From: Lumbricus terrestris
Lineage: Eukaryota; Annelida; Clitellata; Crassiclitellata; Lumbricidae
Direction: 5' to 3'
NCBI GenBank assembly: GCA_949752735.1
Contig: OX457042.1
Location: 22,148,995-22,212,994 of the forward strand
Length of the DNA stretch: 64,000 nucleotides
Part shown: positions 32,101-45,000 of the stretch, piece by piece
Layout of the letters: the number at the start of each line of letters is the position of its first letter
Position numbering within the stretch: the first letter of the stretch is position 1
Program-made: the position numbers and the translations under genes
The notes under the pieces: generated by a model
The model's input: the letters and a program-made list of their open reading frames with translations, nothing else
Databases searched by the model: none
What the model was told of the DNA's origin: nothing

Positions 32101-32656
32101 GAACAGGTTCACGGTATATTTGAGCTAGATTGCTTGGATTACTAATAGGGCCATAGGCGCAACCACCCTATGGGACCCACGGGACGCGTCCCCCCCAACT
32201 TTTGAGTGATCCCATTGACTTTATCATTATGGTCCCCCCCAACTTTTAGGACGTGATTCATTTGGTCCCTCCCAACTTTTAGGACGTGATTGCGCCTATG
32301 AATAGGGCTAATGCTCAATCTCGTCCATTCTTTTACAATTAAATACGCCAATGATTTATGAAGTTTGCCGGAATTTTTGCACAGCTGACTTGTGTGGACC
32401 CGTCAATTATTACCGAGCACTCATGAGATACGGTCGACCAGTTTTTCCGAAGTCGAAGCTGCAGGTTCCAACGCTGGTGATTTGGGGAACGAAGGATGTG
32501 GCATTCGAAAAGAAGCTGGCCGACTGGTCTGGCAACTATGTCGAAGACTTCACACTGCGCTGGGTAGAGGGAGCCAGTCACTGGGTACAGCAGGAAGAAC
32601 CGGAAAAAGTCAACGCATTTATTAGAGAGTTTCTCGAAGATAAAAAAGACAACTGA
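26478..32656 (+). CDS. EPHX4-like epoxide hydrolase (alpha/beta hydrolase), copy 1, six exons
   Basis: Join 26478-26699, 27855-27985, 28883-28995, 29839-30007, 31174-31337, 32385-32656; 356 aa against about 362 in human EPHX4. Residues about 17-40 form an N-terminal membrane anchor (type II expected). Then comes the hydrolase core: oxyanion motif [10 protein letters not shown] from residue 97, the nucleophile Asp166 in VAHDWGG, the acid Asp304 in IWGTKD, and the base His332 in GASHW. The family opens epoxides through a covalent Asp ester; the substrate of EPHX4 is not well defined. All junctions keep frame (phases 0, 2, 1, 2, 1) and no stop interrupts, so it looks functional. The start is the first ATG of two; MAPVM at 26490 is the alternative. 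Introns contain hAT elements and LINE fragments. Confidence 0.93.
26710..27262 (+). mobile_element. Probable LINE 3' remnant with (GAT)n tail
   Basis: Broken coding-like sequence ending in GGATTTCGATGATGATGATG. A short frame [19 protein letters not shown] precedes the tail. A 20-bp piece is tandemly doubled near 26750-26788 (CAGTCCTGGGCACGACGT). Family not resolved. Confidence 0.45.
27855..27985 (+). CDS. EPHX4-like copy 1, exon 2 (oxyanion motif)
   Basis: Acceptor TTGTATTAG, donor GTAAGA. Encodes LKLHYVAAG and [11 protein letters not shown]; leaves AG for a split Arg codon. Confidence 0.92.
28234..28489. mobile_element. hAT-like MITE in intron 2 of copy 1
   Basis: CAGTGGCGTAGCC ... GTCTGCGCCACTG, 256 bp, perfect 8-bp GTGAGTGC at 28226-28233 and 28490-28497. 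Confidence 0.9.
28883..28995 (+). CDS. EPHX4-like copy 1, exon 3
   Basis: Acceptor TGTTTCTAG, donor GTAGGT. Encodes [14 protein letters not shown], the family's conserved strand-loop after the oxyanion motif. Confidence 0.92.
29115..29310. repeat. (AAT)n microsatellite, degenerate
   Basis: AAT units broken by AGGCT and ATAC blocks. Confidence 0.9.
29839..30007 (+). CDS. EPHX4-like copy 1, exon 4 (nucleophile)
   Basis: Acceptor AACTATAG, donor GTTTGT. Encodes [17 protein letters not shown] with the nucleophilic Asp, then [10 protein letters not shown]. Confidence 0.93.
30117..30418. mobile_element. hAT-like element in intron 4 of copy 1
   Basis: CATAGGCGGAGACCTGG ... CCAGGTCTCCGCCCATG, 302 bp, perfect 8-bp CACAAGGC at 30109-30116 and 30419-30426. 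The paralogous site in copy 2 (about 44010-44017) is empty. Confidence 0.92.
30560..31035 (+). pseudogene. LINE ORF2 C-terminal remnant, split by a MITE
   Basis: The + strand reads [20 protein letters not shown] ... [15 protein letters not shown], then a stop where Trp is usual, then after the inserted element (30793-30945) [15 protein letters not shown]. This is the typical C-terminus of non-LTR retrotransposon polyproteins. It is nonfunctional: truncated, a stop, and an insertion. Confidence 0.8.
30793..30945. mobile_element. MITE with CATGGGCGGAGTTT ends
   Basis: CATGGGCGGAGTTT ... AAATTCCGCCCATG, 153 bp; flanks AAGGAGGC / GAGGAAGC match poorly. The same family at 56081-56314. Confidence 0.7.
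31174..31337 (+). CDS. EPHX4-like copy 1, exon 5 (cap domain)
   Basis: Acceptor GTGCTCCAG, donor GTACGT. Encodes the lid segment [19 protein letters not shown] through [13 protein letters not shown]. Confidence 0.92.
32152..32300. mobile_element. Small hAT-like MITE in intron 5 of copy 1
   Basis: CATAGGCGCAA ... TTGCGCCTATG, 149 bp, perfect 8-bp AATAGGGC at 32144-32151 and 32301-32308. The interior has three GGTCCC/CCCAACTTTT(A)GG units. Confidence 0.88.
32385..32656 (+). CDS. EPHX4-like copy 1, exon 6 (acid and base of the triad)
   Basis: Acceptor TTTGCACAG. Encodes [17 protein letters not shown] with a lid Tyr, IWGTKD with the catalytic Asp, and [18 protein letters not shown] with the catalytic His. 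TGA at 32654-32656. Confidence 0.94.
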
Positions 32657-32817
32657 TTAATGTGATTATGCTCCCTGGAATTCGGCTTGATCAAGTCTTA
32701 ACATTACTTAATCGTTAGGCAGCTACAAGCGAGCTCTTTCTGAGACAATGGCCAAGCTAGTCGCGTATAACATGAATGCTCAATTAATTGTAGGCTATAA
32801 TATAATATGCCATAGCC

Positions 32818-33143
32818 CAGCGGTTCCCAACCCGTGGCCCGCGGGCCAAAAGTGGCCCGCCGGGCCTCAATAAATGGCCCTCATCTCTCAAAGAATTTTT
32901 TTCAATATGCAAATATTGATAATTGGGAGAGGATAGAAATCATAGAACACATAATTATTTTCTGTTGTAAATTATTTGATTTTGACGTCTATGAATAACA
33001 TCAAACATCTCTATTTTGATTCAATTATAACAATTTTATATGCTTTTGGTTGATTAAATTTAAGCCAACTAAGAAAACGTGGCCCTCGTGTCCTCCAACT
33101 TGGAAAAAGTGGACCTTAAGTCAAAAATGGTTGGGGACCACTG
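32818..33143. mobile_element. hAT-like element, CAGCGGTTCCCAACC ends
   Basis: CAGCGGTTCCCAACC ... GGTTGGGGACCACTG; flanks CCATAGCC / CCCCAGCC match 6 of 8. Older relative of 11094-11672. Confidence 0.75.
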
Positions 33144-33954
33144 CCCCAGCCTATGCATTGCCGTCGATGTCGCGTTGTTTGTGCTAATTGTGGAACAAAC
33201 GTTATTTAGGGGCACCTTGATTTGGTTCGGTCTTTATCGATCCTATTAGTGCTCTCGTGAGTGAGAATAACTGTTTAGGATGGCGAACGGTAGTGTTACA
33301 TTGCAATAATAACGAGATTCATATCATTTTTTTTCTTTACATTCTGTTGCTTTAGAAAAACAAATCGTTTCCAGCCTTTTCTTAATTTGTTAAATGAATA
33401 TCTACTTGGTAATCGATTATTTAGATATTCCACTTAAAAAGTTTAATTAATGGATTGCTTAAAATAAACTTCTTGCTGGTCAATCAACTTCAGTTCCTAC
33501 CAGCATTAATTTCTATGAGCATCATGGACTCTCCATCGGTCCCGTATCTATATGTATAGGGCCTATATGCATGGAAAGCTGGTACGATATACGCTTAGGC
33601 CTATTAAGAAACTCAACTGGAGTTTTCGATATGTTCAATTTAGGAAGAGAGTAGTTAAGTAGGCCTACAGAGAATAGGGAACAGGATAAGTTTGTTTTAG
33701 TGTATGGAAGTTAATAAGTTGACGGATTTCTGTAGTGGAGTATTGAGTTCAGTTAAAGGATTATTCCGAAGTCGTGTTGCTTTTGCCAATTGACTTAGGC
33801 AAGGTGAAGGTGCTAAAGTGCCAATATCCATAAAAGCGAGATAAGATAGGCGAATATAATTACTGATTTAAAATGCCACCAGGTAAAATAAAGACACACC
33901 ATAATCAGTATGCTGAAGATATACTACTACTACTGATGTTGCACGACGTCGCAG

Positions 33955-34279
<325 letters not shown>

Positions 34280-34561
34280 TGCCTCCATAGTATAGGCCTA
34301 CATCAAAATATTGTTGTGCTGAACACTTTTCTGATGATTGCGCTTGATTTTGATGCTGTATTCGGAAGCCATGTTAGGATACATAACGACTGACATTTCT
34401 TGCAAAAGTAGCCACCGCATGTCCCTTATGCGCCTCTGTACTGTGTCATAGACTTTATAGTACTTCGCCGTTAATCTGTGTGTCGGTCTAGTAAGTGCTA
34501 CATGCAGCCAACAAGGTGACAGGCTAAAATATTGGCCTAGTTTTGTTGCTATATTTGACCG

Positions 34562-34783
34562 ATGCCCACCGTCATGGCGCCTGTGATGAAAGGTCGGAAA
34601 ACCTCCGAATTAATTCTCACGTATGTGTTTTCGTTTGCGATCGGAATATTTGCTCTGTTCACGTACGTCATTGGTCTTGTAAAAAACGGATCAGCAAAAT
34701 GGCGACATGTGAAGAAGAGAAACGAAAGACCAGCGGCCCTAGACAGCGAAGAATATGGAACTCATCACTGGATGCCGTTAAAG
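34562..34783 (+). CDS. EPHX4-like copy 2, exon 1
   Basis: ATG CCC ACC GTC ATG GCG, matching copy 1 codon for codon in length; donor GTATAT. The second ATG (MAPVM) is an alternative start. Confidence 0.87.
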
Positions 34784-35524
34784 GTATATAGGTCGTTGGT
34801 GTAACTATATATAGTTATATATATTCAGGGGCGGATTGACCAATTGATTTAACCATGCATCTGCTTATAGGCCTACACCAATTACCCTTCTGTAACAAGT
34901 ACATGTAGGCCTATGCCTTTTCTAGGGTGAAGCACGATGGCCGAGTGGTTAGAGCGGTCGGTCTGTAGAGCGGAGACTACGGATTCGAATCCCATCCGTG
35001 GCGGTTACTGTGCATAAGGACCTTGAGCAAGTCCTTCACTCGCACATGTTCTGCAGTAGGCTACAATTGCACTTGATTTGATATAGCGCCGGTGAATAAG
35101 CTGGTCTCCCTGACGTGGCTTTTGTGGGCGCTGAGAAATTCTCGAAGATTTACATTACATTGCGTCGTCGAGGCGTGTGGGCCCTTACGAGCTTTGTAAA
35201 GAAAGAGCAATATCGAATTTCAGTTATAATGTGTTATTGTATTGTATTGTCTAAGCAATTACAGAGGTCTTATGAATTCATAAACAATAACTATGGTGCA
35301 CTGCTATAATATTGAACAAGACATAATTCGATATCTGCATAAAGTGAACTCGCAATTAATCATGGTAGCCTACATTCCGTTGGAAACGGAAAGTTGTGAT
35401 TTTGTGGATCTTGTGCAACTTTGCACTTGAGGAGAGCGTCGAGAGATTCCAGAAACTAGGTGGCCAGTTACTGTAGTACTCACCGCGTTTAAAAGTTGCC
35501 TAATTGTTGGAACGTTACTAAGAT

Positions 35525-35565
<41 letters not shown>

Positions 35566-38299
35566 TGTGTCCCAATAAATCGAGACCCCTTTTTATAATG
35601 TTAATAAAACAGGCAAATCTTAATCGATTTTCAAAATTTTAAACTGTTTTTATCCTGAGATAATTATCTTACACTGATTCAAATATTACGTTTCTGGAAT
35701 GAATATTGACGTCACAATTACGTCATTAACAGAAGCCAACAAGCACGCACGGGTTGAGCGGTCAAAGCAACTGTTAGATCGGTATCCTGCTCACATGGTA
35801 AATTTTATATGGTTCACGGACGAAAAGTTGTTTACCATCGTTACACGAAAGAACAGTCAAAATGGCCGTGTGTATGCGGCATGAAATGTTGTCCGGCATG
35901 AAATTGTGTCCGGAAAGCGCTGTCATTGGTTCTTGTGACCGATGACATCAGATAGCAACTGTCAAACTAAAGCATCATGAAATCTTGTCCGGGAAAGACA
36001 CAAAATATTCAAGATAATTATTCGACGTACTGAGGCATCGAACTCTATAATTAGGTACATATAATAGAATAAAAATATAGATCAATGACTAAGATACGAA
36101 GTGTAATTATGCAGGCCTATGATTTCCGATACTACCGAAAAATTATGTTTTAAGTACTTAAATTATGATAGCAAACAAAAATCAATATGCTGCGCTTTCG
36201 GAATATTTTTCCTTTTAGATGAAATTATAAAATTAATGGTCTATTACAGTCAGATAAAATCGAATCTATTATCTATAGTAGACCTATAACTTTGCATTTA
36301 CTAACAGCATCAATATTTGTCAACAGCCATAGCTGACAAAAGGAGAACTGCAAGTGAACTACGTACGCATATTTGGATTCCGCTACATTATACATGTCTT
36401 GCATTGCATTGGGTATTATTATCTCATTATTATTATTCAATCAATCAATCACATAAATTTATATAGCGCCCCTTCAAGATCGCTACTCAGAGGCGCTCCC
36501 AACCCAATCCTGGTCAAAGAGAAAGGTCTTGAGAAGACGGTAGAAAGAGCCACCAGAGTCACGGAGAAGCGAACGGAGAGCCGCAGGGAGGCCATTCCAG
36601 ATAGCTGGACCCACCACGGAAAATGTTCTTCGCTGCATAGTAGCGGTACGACAAAAAGGGACAAGGTAATCACCGCGGGCAGCTGACCGCAGCGAACGAC
36701 GGCCCAGAGAAACGGGATACGAATATGAATACGAATATGCCGCAGGGTTTCTGGGCGTTGGACTGTTTACTTTCTTTATTTTCAGAAACGGAGACTGGAG
36801 TAAAAAGCCCGCACAGGTAGGGTGTAGCTTGAACCAGGATGCAGCGCCAACAGGTCAAATTGTGCTTTGTAAAAACTAAGCATCTTCCAATAATGACCGC
36901 TATGTAACGGGAAAATAAACAGATCAAAACCTAACGCAGCTAACTCCGCTGAGCTATTTGTGTTGGCCAAAAGCCCTTTTGCTTTGTCTTGATGACTGGA
37001 GTAGACAAGAAAAGATAGATATGAATAAATGAAAGCCTAAATTTCGTATTTGTTTGCAACTCTAAGACTTGTTTACATACGTCTCAACATATCGCCCGTT
37101 CGCCCCTTTCCACGATGGGAATTTCCTTCTAAAAATAGAACAAGCGCCATCGGGACCCCGACTACAAGCTGTGTGATTTAAAACCATGATTCCAATGCTC
37201 ACACCATTGTTTTCTCATCTGCTTCAGCAAACATTATTTCGCATATCTTATTGATATTACGTTGAGACGAAACTCCAACGCGGACAATATCTCACGTTTG
37301 TAATAGTAAATACTGCTTCCGCAAGGAAAGTGGCCGGACCCGGACATGATTTCATGCCGGACAAGATTTCATACTTACCGTATGAAATACTGTCCTGACA
37401 ACGGAAGTGGGCGGAGTCGGACAGTATTTCATGCCGGACATGATTTCATGCCACACCGGAACTCTTAAGAAAAACATCTCAGATGTTCGTTTGCTTCGCA
37501 CTCGCTCGACATTTAGCCGGTCAGTCATGGTTTCGGTTGGTGTCTCGGCTCTTGGTAAAACACAAATCCACTTCATAGAACCTGGAGTAAAAATAAATGG
37601 AGCTTACTACCGGGATTGTTTGATGTCGGAAAAGTTGTTGCCATATATCCGGGAATGTGCGGAATATTACACGTTTCAGCAAGATGGCGCTCCGGCCCAC
37701 CAAGCGCGTGAAACTGTTGAAATGCTGACAAGGGAGACCCCGGATTTCATACCCCCTAATCTTTGGCCACCAAACAGCCCGGACTTAAACTCGGTCGATT
37801 ACAAGATTTGGGGAGTAATGCAAGAGAAAGTTTATAGGACAAAGATCAGAGACATTGAAGAACTTCGTGAACGAATCATTAATGCGTGCATGGGAAGAAT
37901 TTGATCACTTGGTTATTGATGCTGCAATTGGCAAATGGTGAACGCGTCTTGAAGCTTGTGTTGAAGCCGAAGGCGGACACTTTGAACATACCTTGTAGTA
38001 TAATGTTAGTCAAATTTTAAATAAAATTTAACGGAAATTTAGAATTGTGAAATAATATTTAAGGTATATAACGTAGATTTTTTAAAGAAAAAGTTGTGTT
38101 CTGTAGGCCTATTTAACATTTGAATTATCTAATGCAAATGACGTAATTGTGACGTCAATATTCATGCCAGAAACTTAATATTTGAATCAGTGAAAGATAA
38201 TTATCTCAGGATAAAAACAGTTTTGACATTTTGAAAATCGATTAAGATTTGCCTGTTTTATTCACATTATAAAAAGGGGTCTCGATTTATTGGGACACA

Positions 38300-38368
<69 letters not shown>

Positions 38369-38861
38369 GGAAAGGGTTGACTTAGTCGCTTGGCATAGTT
38401 CAAGGTAGGTCGACTAAGAATTAAGGGGACAAGAGAACTTCGGATGATCAGAGTTTAATTCTTGTTGTAAAAGATAACGACGCATGCTAATCTCAGACGT
38501 ACACGACAGAAAACAATAGTTAAGAATCTGAATGACAACTGCTCGTGATCGGCCACTACACTGACTGATAACCTTCATACTCTAGTGTTTGACTTGGCTA
38601 GGCATCCAGCGTCGGTATTGAACCTCAGCCTTCTGCCGACTATCTCTGCTGTCTGAACTCTCAGCTCTTGACTCTTTGCCGACTGAATCTCAACTCTCAA
38701 CTCAACACCAAACTACCGACTGACTCAATCTCTTTACTATACCTCGGCGGCATCTCTACACCTATGTGGTCTAGCCTGAATGGATGCTGACCATTCTCTC
38801 AGATCTGTTGCTCTAGCCAATCAGCTTCTTACTCTCCCTACTTGTGCTTAACCTGTAGTCA

Positions 38862-38915
<54 letters not shown>

Positions 38916-38974
38916 ATTTCTCTCTTTCCCTCTCTGTACTATCTTAGTTATATTTTATGTGTTAGTGCCACCGC

Positions 38975-39013
<39 letters not shown>

Positions 39014-42000
39014 GGTACCTGGTATATAATATATAGAAATCTAAGTTATGGGGCATATGTATCAAACAAGCATTAAGTAATATTTGTCTGAGGCAAGAAC
39101 ATGAACCTGAGCAGACGTTCAATTACAAACCACTGACACAAAGGCCCATATATACTCTTACCTTAATGATGTATTAGAATCAGAAGACTATAATGGGCTA
39201 TAGTCATCTAATTGTAGGCTAACCCTTCAGCAACGTAAGAGTAGGCTATGTAGGCCTATGCATATGTATTATGCATGTAAGGATAATGCATATAGTCACA
39301 TCATATTAATATTATAAATACGATATGACTATATACGATGACTATCATAGGCCTACATATGATAATTATATTGTATTAGATGACTCGACTGAAGCTTCAT
39401 TATGTGGCTGCCGGGTCTAAAGATAAACCTCTGATGTTGTTCATTCATGGGTTTCCTGAGTTCTGGTATTCATGGAGGCGTCAGCTCAAAGAGTTCAGCA
39501 AAGACTACAGGTATAAATGTACGGTCACATTTCCGTAGGTTTACAGGTGTGCGAGTTTTATTGCGGTTGACTTCAAGGGACCATTATGTATACAATAAAT
39601 ATTGCCTTTTGTAATGTGATTAAAAAAACTGATATTTATATTGTACTACAGCAATAATTCATGTAGGCAAGACTAGAAATTCATGTTGAAAGCGAGTGCA
39701 ATCGATAGTGGCAATGTGTAAGTCGCTACAAGTTGATCAGCTATAATAGGCTGCGCAGTCATAATTATACATGCATGCGTGCGTACATATATATACATTA
39801 GGGTGCCAATGAAATACACAGCAAAAAATAAAGTTTTAATTTTCTGTGGTCTCACCCTCTGAAAATGTTCCTTTGTATATGGGGGCTAATCAGGAAAAAA
39901 ATGAACAAAATATATAAACATTTAGAGGATGCACCATGCTCCCGAAGTTTTATATAGTTATATGTGCCGTAATGCTAGTTACTTTCTGACATGTTCGTCT
40001 GTCTCGATATTGAAATTTGCTAAACTCTGTAGATTGCCATCATTTCTGTTTATATCTTTGCTTTATATCAATTTTATATCATATCTATGTTTTATATTAA
40101 GTCTCTATGCTTATAACATTACTAGCAAAAGAGCAATGTGCTTGGCAAAATGGGAGAAAATGAAAAGGAAGACGTGGGAGTATGGGACAAAAGCTGCTCA
40201 TAGTGCTGTAGTACGCCGAGCAAATTTCTGTCCAGGGTAACGGCCTCTGTTGTCATAGACCCTGGTCAAATCGGATCCATCCATGGGACATGTTGACTTA
40301 AAGCTTGCGAAAGTTGAAGAGCGACGTTGTAAGAAAAACAGGTAACAAACAGAAAGAAAAGAGAACAATAGAGTAAGGTGTCAATAGATGACAATTCTAT
40401 TGAAATTGCAGATGGCAATATAGACAGACGACAGTGATGGAGGCAATACAAATGAAGACCAAGACAGTGATGTGAAGATTCCTGTGGTAAAGAAAAGGAA
40501 GACAACAAAGCCACTAAGCATATAATTAATCCTGATGTAGCATCAACACTGCATGGAACATGCATGTAGGTAATGGACAAACCATTTAATGCAACGCTTA
40601 TCCTGGCAGCTATATAGGTCACAGGCCATCGGAATCAATTCTTAACTGTCAGTACCTGCAACAGTAGGCTATCATCCAAGAGATGACTATAAGTAACTGT
40701 TGTTGCAGTTGTCGCCGTTGTTTATAAGAAATGAACCTTTGGCCAGTAATGCAGGTATCCATATAACACACCTGAAGCTTACGACAGGACACGATGGGTG
40801 GGACTTTTTAAGCAATCCTAAAATTTATTTGTTTCGCCCACAATTTCGTTTGGCAGCTTCTGAGCTGCCTGGGCTTAACAGTTTAACATGATTGTGATTA
40901 GACATTTAAACTATAATTATCTCATATCATGGCACACATGCGCATCATCCACATCTGCACCACGAAACGACTTACATATATTGTAAGATCTTGTAGTCTA
41001 ACACAGTGCAGATGTAGCCATAAAAACTTTCATGCGCCATTATATTTTTGTTACACTTGAGTTAATCACTTCCCTGAACCTTCGATTACTGAAAAAGTTG
41101 ACATGCTGACATGGTTGCAATCCTTAGTAAGTTGAGTGAAGAAGATTGTCCAGTTCAATTGACAATAATTAATTGACAAGAACTGAATCTCTGAAAACAC
41201 TTGTCTCGTTTTGTGTCACAAAACACAAAGACATTTTTACTTCCATGGATGTCCCACAAGATTTCCTTTTCAATGATCCAAGCTTTTGGAACACCAGTGA
41301 AGCGTATAATCAGGGCAGAGTGCAAGGCATAATAGCTGAAGGTGGTAAAAAAAGACAGCTGAACGGGAGTCGCATTGAAACAGATGCTCAAGTCCGCCAT
41401 CACGAACCAAGAGGAGCCAAAGCAATATCTGCTCAAGGTGGTTAAAAATCATCACCTGCACTCTCAAGCGCCCAAAAAAGTTTGCTCAGTCAAAGACTGC
41501 AGCCAAAAATATGTATTAAACACTGATGCAACGAGGAACACTGCATGTGTATCGTGCATGATGCATAGCATTCTGCTATACATGTATAGCGGCCTATGTG
41601 ATTCCATATTGCAGATTTTCAAAACTTCACAGGTGTGGTGCAGCCAGTAAATGTTACCTAATTGCTACAAAACTTGATACATTTCAGTTTTATGGCTAAA
41701 TGAACAAAACTAAGGGGTGAGACCGAAAAAAACTCAAACTTTGTTTTTCATTGGCACCCTAATATACATGTAGGTACGTGCACATGTTCTTACATACGCA
41801 TGTAGGCTAATGCACGCGTACTTTAATCCTGGTTTATCCCGGACGATTGAGCCGTTGGCCCTACGAGTATATAGGCCTATAGTTTGAGCCTCAGTCGCAA
41901 ACATATATATGCCGTTACCGGTATAGAGATATATATGAGATTGAACATGCTTCTTCCGCCCTCCCGCGTCCGGATTTCTTAGCCCTGCACAGCAGTGTGT

Positions 42001-45000
42001 GTCGTATTCCCATTTAGGCCTATCCATGATCTTTCAACACTATAAACGGAGTACGGTCCGTAAGGAGAACCTCTAACGAAAGAGAACGTTAGGGCTAAGG
42101 ATGGACCTTCAGTGTCGTATAATAGTCCTCGGTAATAACTATTATGTGCACCATGGTTGGTTTAAATTGGAAACAATAATATTGTTTGAATCGAATTGAA
42201 ATTTAATTCAATAAAAAACAATTATATAGGCTATATAATAAGTATATATGATGGGCTGCTGTTGTTTCTAGGGCAGTTGCCGTTGATATGAGAGGATACG
42301 GTGACTCTGATAAGCCGAGTGGCATCTCTCAGTATGCAATCGTTAAGATGGTTGATGATGTCGATCAACTCATTCATCAGCTCGGTAGGTAATATTCAAT
42401 TGCACTTCATATATATTATTACATTTATTAAACTGGCACTATGGTGATTGGTGATACATGTATCTACAGATTTTACGGTGCAATATAGACAGCATGGGGC
42501 ATAATAATAATACGAAGAAGAACTTCATCAAAGAGCTAAGGAAACTGTTAACCCTCATCACCGGATACCCTAAAGGAGACCTGCTACCCAATGGTTAAAG
42601 TGGTTTGGGTGAGCAGTGAGAACTTCGAATGTGAGCAGTGGGAACGCTGAAGTAGAATTTTATAGGTACGCTTGTGTTTCCAGGGTTTCATGTGGTGAGC
42701 AGTGGGAACGCAAGCCAGGAATTTCAAGAGCAGTGGGAACGCCGTTCCCACGCGCTCCCACCCACCTTAGACCCTACTGCTACCTCTTCCAGCGCCTCTC
42801 TATTACCATTCAGCGCTTTATTGCGGTTGTCTTCAGAGGAACTCAGACACAATAAGTGCTTGAGATTTTTCCCCGTAGAATCTACTTTTTAATTTTGTTT
42901 CTGTTGTTACTGTGCTACCATTTTTCGTAAATAAAAGATTGATATATAAAGTCACTATAGTAGTAAAGAAATCATTAGATTACTGTTGGTTAGGCTAGAT
43001 TTATTTATTACAAGATGGACTATTGTGCAAAATAAGACAATACAGTTTTCACTGCCTCAAATATTTAAAACAATTTAAAATATTAAACAATATTTATTTC
43101 AATTGGTATGCACCAAAAAAACACAGAAATATGCCTGAAGCTTTTGCTTCTACGATGTTGAAATAAGTGGGCCACAAGTTTGTGCCTGAATAATTCAAAA
43201 GAACTGGCAGATTCTTGATATTCATTGTCTTGTTGTCGCAACTAGGGTACGAGAAGTGTATCTTAGTGGCTCACGACTGGGGTGGACTCGTTGCGTGGGC
43301 CTACGCAATTCTTCATCCGGATAAAGTCGAACGATATATCGCATGCAACTGTCCACATCCGCTGGTGTTTGAAGAACGTCTGAACTCGGCATTGTCTCAA
43401 CTGCTGAAGTCATGGTTTGTTTTGACCATCTGTAACATTGTTTCCTATACTCTTATATGAAGTAGCCTATCTTACGCTATAATTGAAGAAACTCCGCATA
43501 TAAAAATACAGCGTTTGACATGGTAACTCGTAATCGTAATCTCCAATCTTCTAAGGCGCTACTCGAAATCCAAGCGAGGGGCACCAGCTTACTCACGAGC
43601 GCTGCGTCGAGTCAAAAGGATTGTCCGTAAGAGTAGTCCGAAGGTGGTGCAGAAATGCAGAAAGCGCAATGAAATTGCATGATAATTATCAGTATCTCTG
43701 AATATTAACATAAGTTCTAAAGTGACTGATTATAATTACAAGGAGCTCTAAGACTTCTAAGTTAACGCAATTTGGCTGATAGTATACGCTACATGGAGAA
43801 GAAAAAGTTTTTGAAATATTCACGGCTGCCCAAAACGGTAGAAATTATAGGAGTCCCCAAGTCTGTGCAATAGAATTCTACATTTCTGTCTTGTCTACCT
43901 ACGCGATGGACAAAGCGTAGCCAATAGGCCCTTATTTAAGCAGTCGCGAATGTCGGCCTATGGCTATTTAAATTAATTTCTGCTAACTCTACATCCTCTG
44001 TGTCTAACGCACAAGGTTTCGGGCGAAGGCGCATCAGACCCAAGATTTTGTTTCAGATCAGCATTGTCGATACAGCACGAAATGAGTTTGTCGATGATTT
44101 GAATCACAAAATGTCTTTCACAGATTCGCATGTGTAGTGAATTTGTTTATATCCATCTCAGACGACATAGGCCTATACTGTTGTCTTATAAGTTCTTGTT
44201 AATAATGTACACTGCGTGTTGTGTCTCGAATTAATATCACACTATACAAGCCCGTTGAGTCGTCGGCGAAGTCCAATCGGTCGTAGGCCTATTCCCAAGA
44301 AAGTTATTTAAAACATGTACCAACAAACTCGACCATAAGTATAAACGAAATACCCATACTAGCAAAACGTATATTGTTGATGTACTCCCAGTGGCGGCGC
44401 CAGGGGGGGGCTGGAGGGGGCTAAGCCCCCCTGAATGCGGCTCAGCCCCCCCAAAGCAAAATGCGGAAAATGTCTATAACGGCTTATTTCGTAATAAGAA
44501 AACTAGACAATCATCAACGGCATCGAAATCTATTTGAGAATGAAGTTAGCGACTTCATTTCTTGGCCTCAGTCTATGAAAACGGGTGACAAGTTTGCACC
44601 CTTACCTTTTGACCATACAACCGGACAGGGTTGTCGAAATTGTCGAAGAAACAACATGGCTCTTAGACACCTCGTTTCAGATTGAAACCGTTTTATAAGT
44701 ATTAGACGTATAGAAACATCGAAATTGCCTAGTCCTTCAAAAAGTGGTGCAAAGCTGAATTTTCTCTTGATTTTTCGCATATTTCACAAATTTAATTATC
44801 GTCACAAACGAATGTTTAGGATTTTCTTCCTCCTGCAATCAACTATATAATCATAGCGTAGATGCTTGCGCCAGTGGCGGTGTCAGAGGGCTAGGGTTAT
44901 AGCCTCTAAATGTGGCTCAGCCCCCGCCCCCAAAGCAAAAAGCAGAAAATATCCATAACGGCTTATTTCGTAATAAGAAAGCAAGACAATGGTCAATGGC

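Larger units (their letters stand above)
35730..38000 (+). pseudogene. Mariner transposase remnant, interrupted
   Basis: Two blocks: about 35745-35877 (contains WFTDEK, the first catalytic Asp) and about 37453-37998 ([10 protein letters not shown] and [17 protein letters not shown]). Spacing between the second and third Asp is 37 residues, i.e. DD37D. The N-terminal DNA-binding region is missing, the body is split by an insertion, the C-terminus has a frameshift near 37885 and a TGA near 37939. Inactive. Confidence 0.88.
35563..38302 (+). mobile_element. Decayed mariner transposon with long inverted repeats
   Basis: Inverted repeats of about 165 bases (35563-35727 and about 38137-38302), starting CACTGTGTCCCAATAAATCG, flanked by TA as expected for Tc1/mariner. 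The transposase is degenerate and split (see 35730-38000). A 1575-bp element is nested inside at 35878-37452. It lies in intron 1 of EPHX4-like copy 2, same orientation. Confidence 0.92.
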
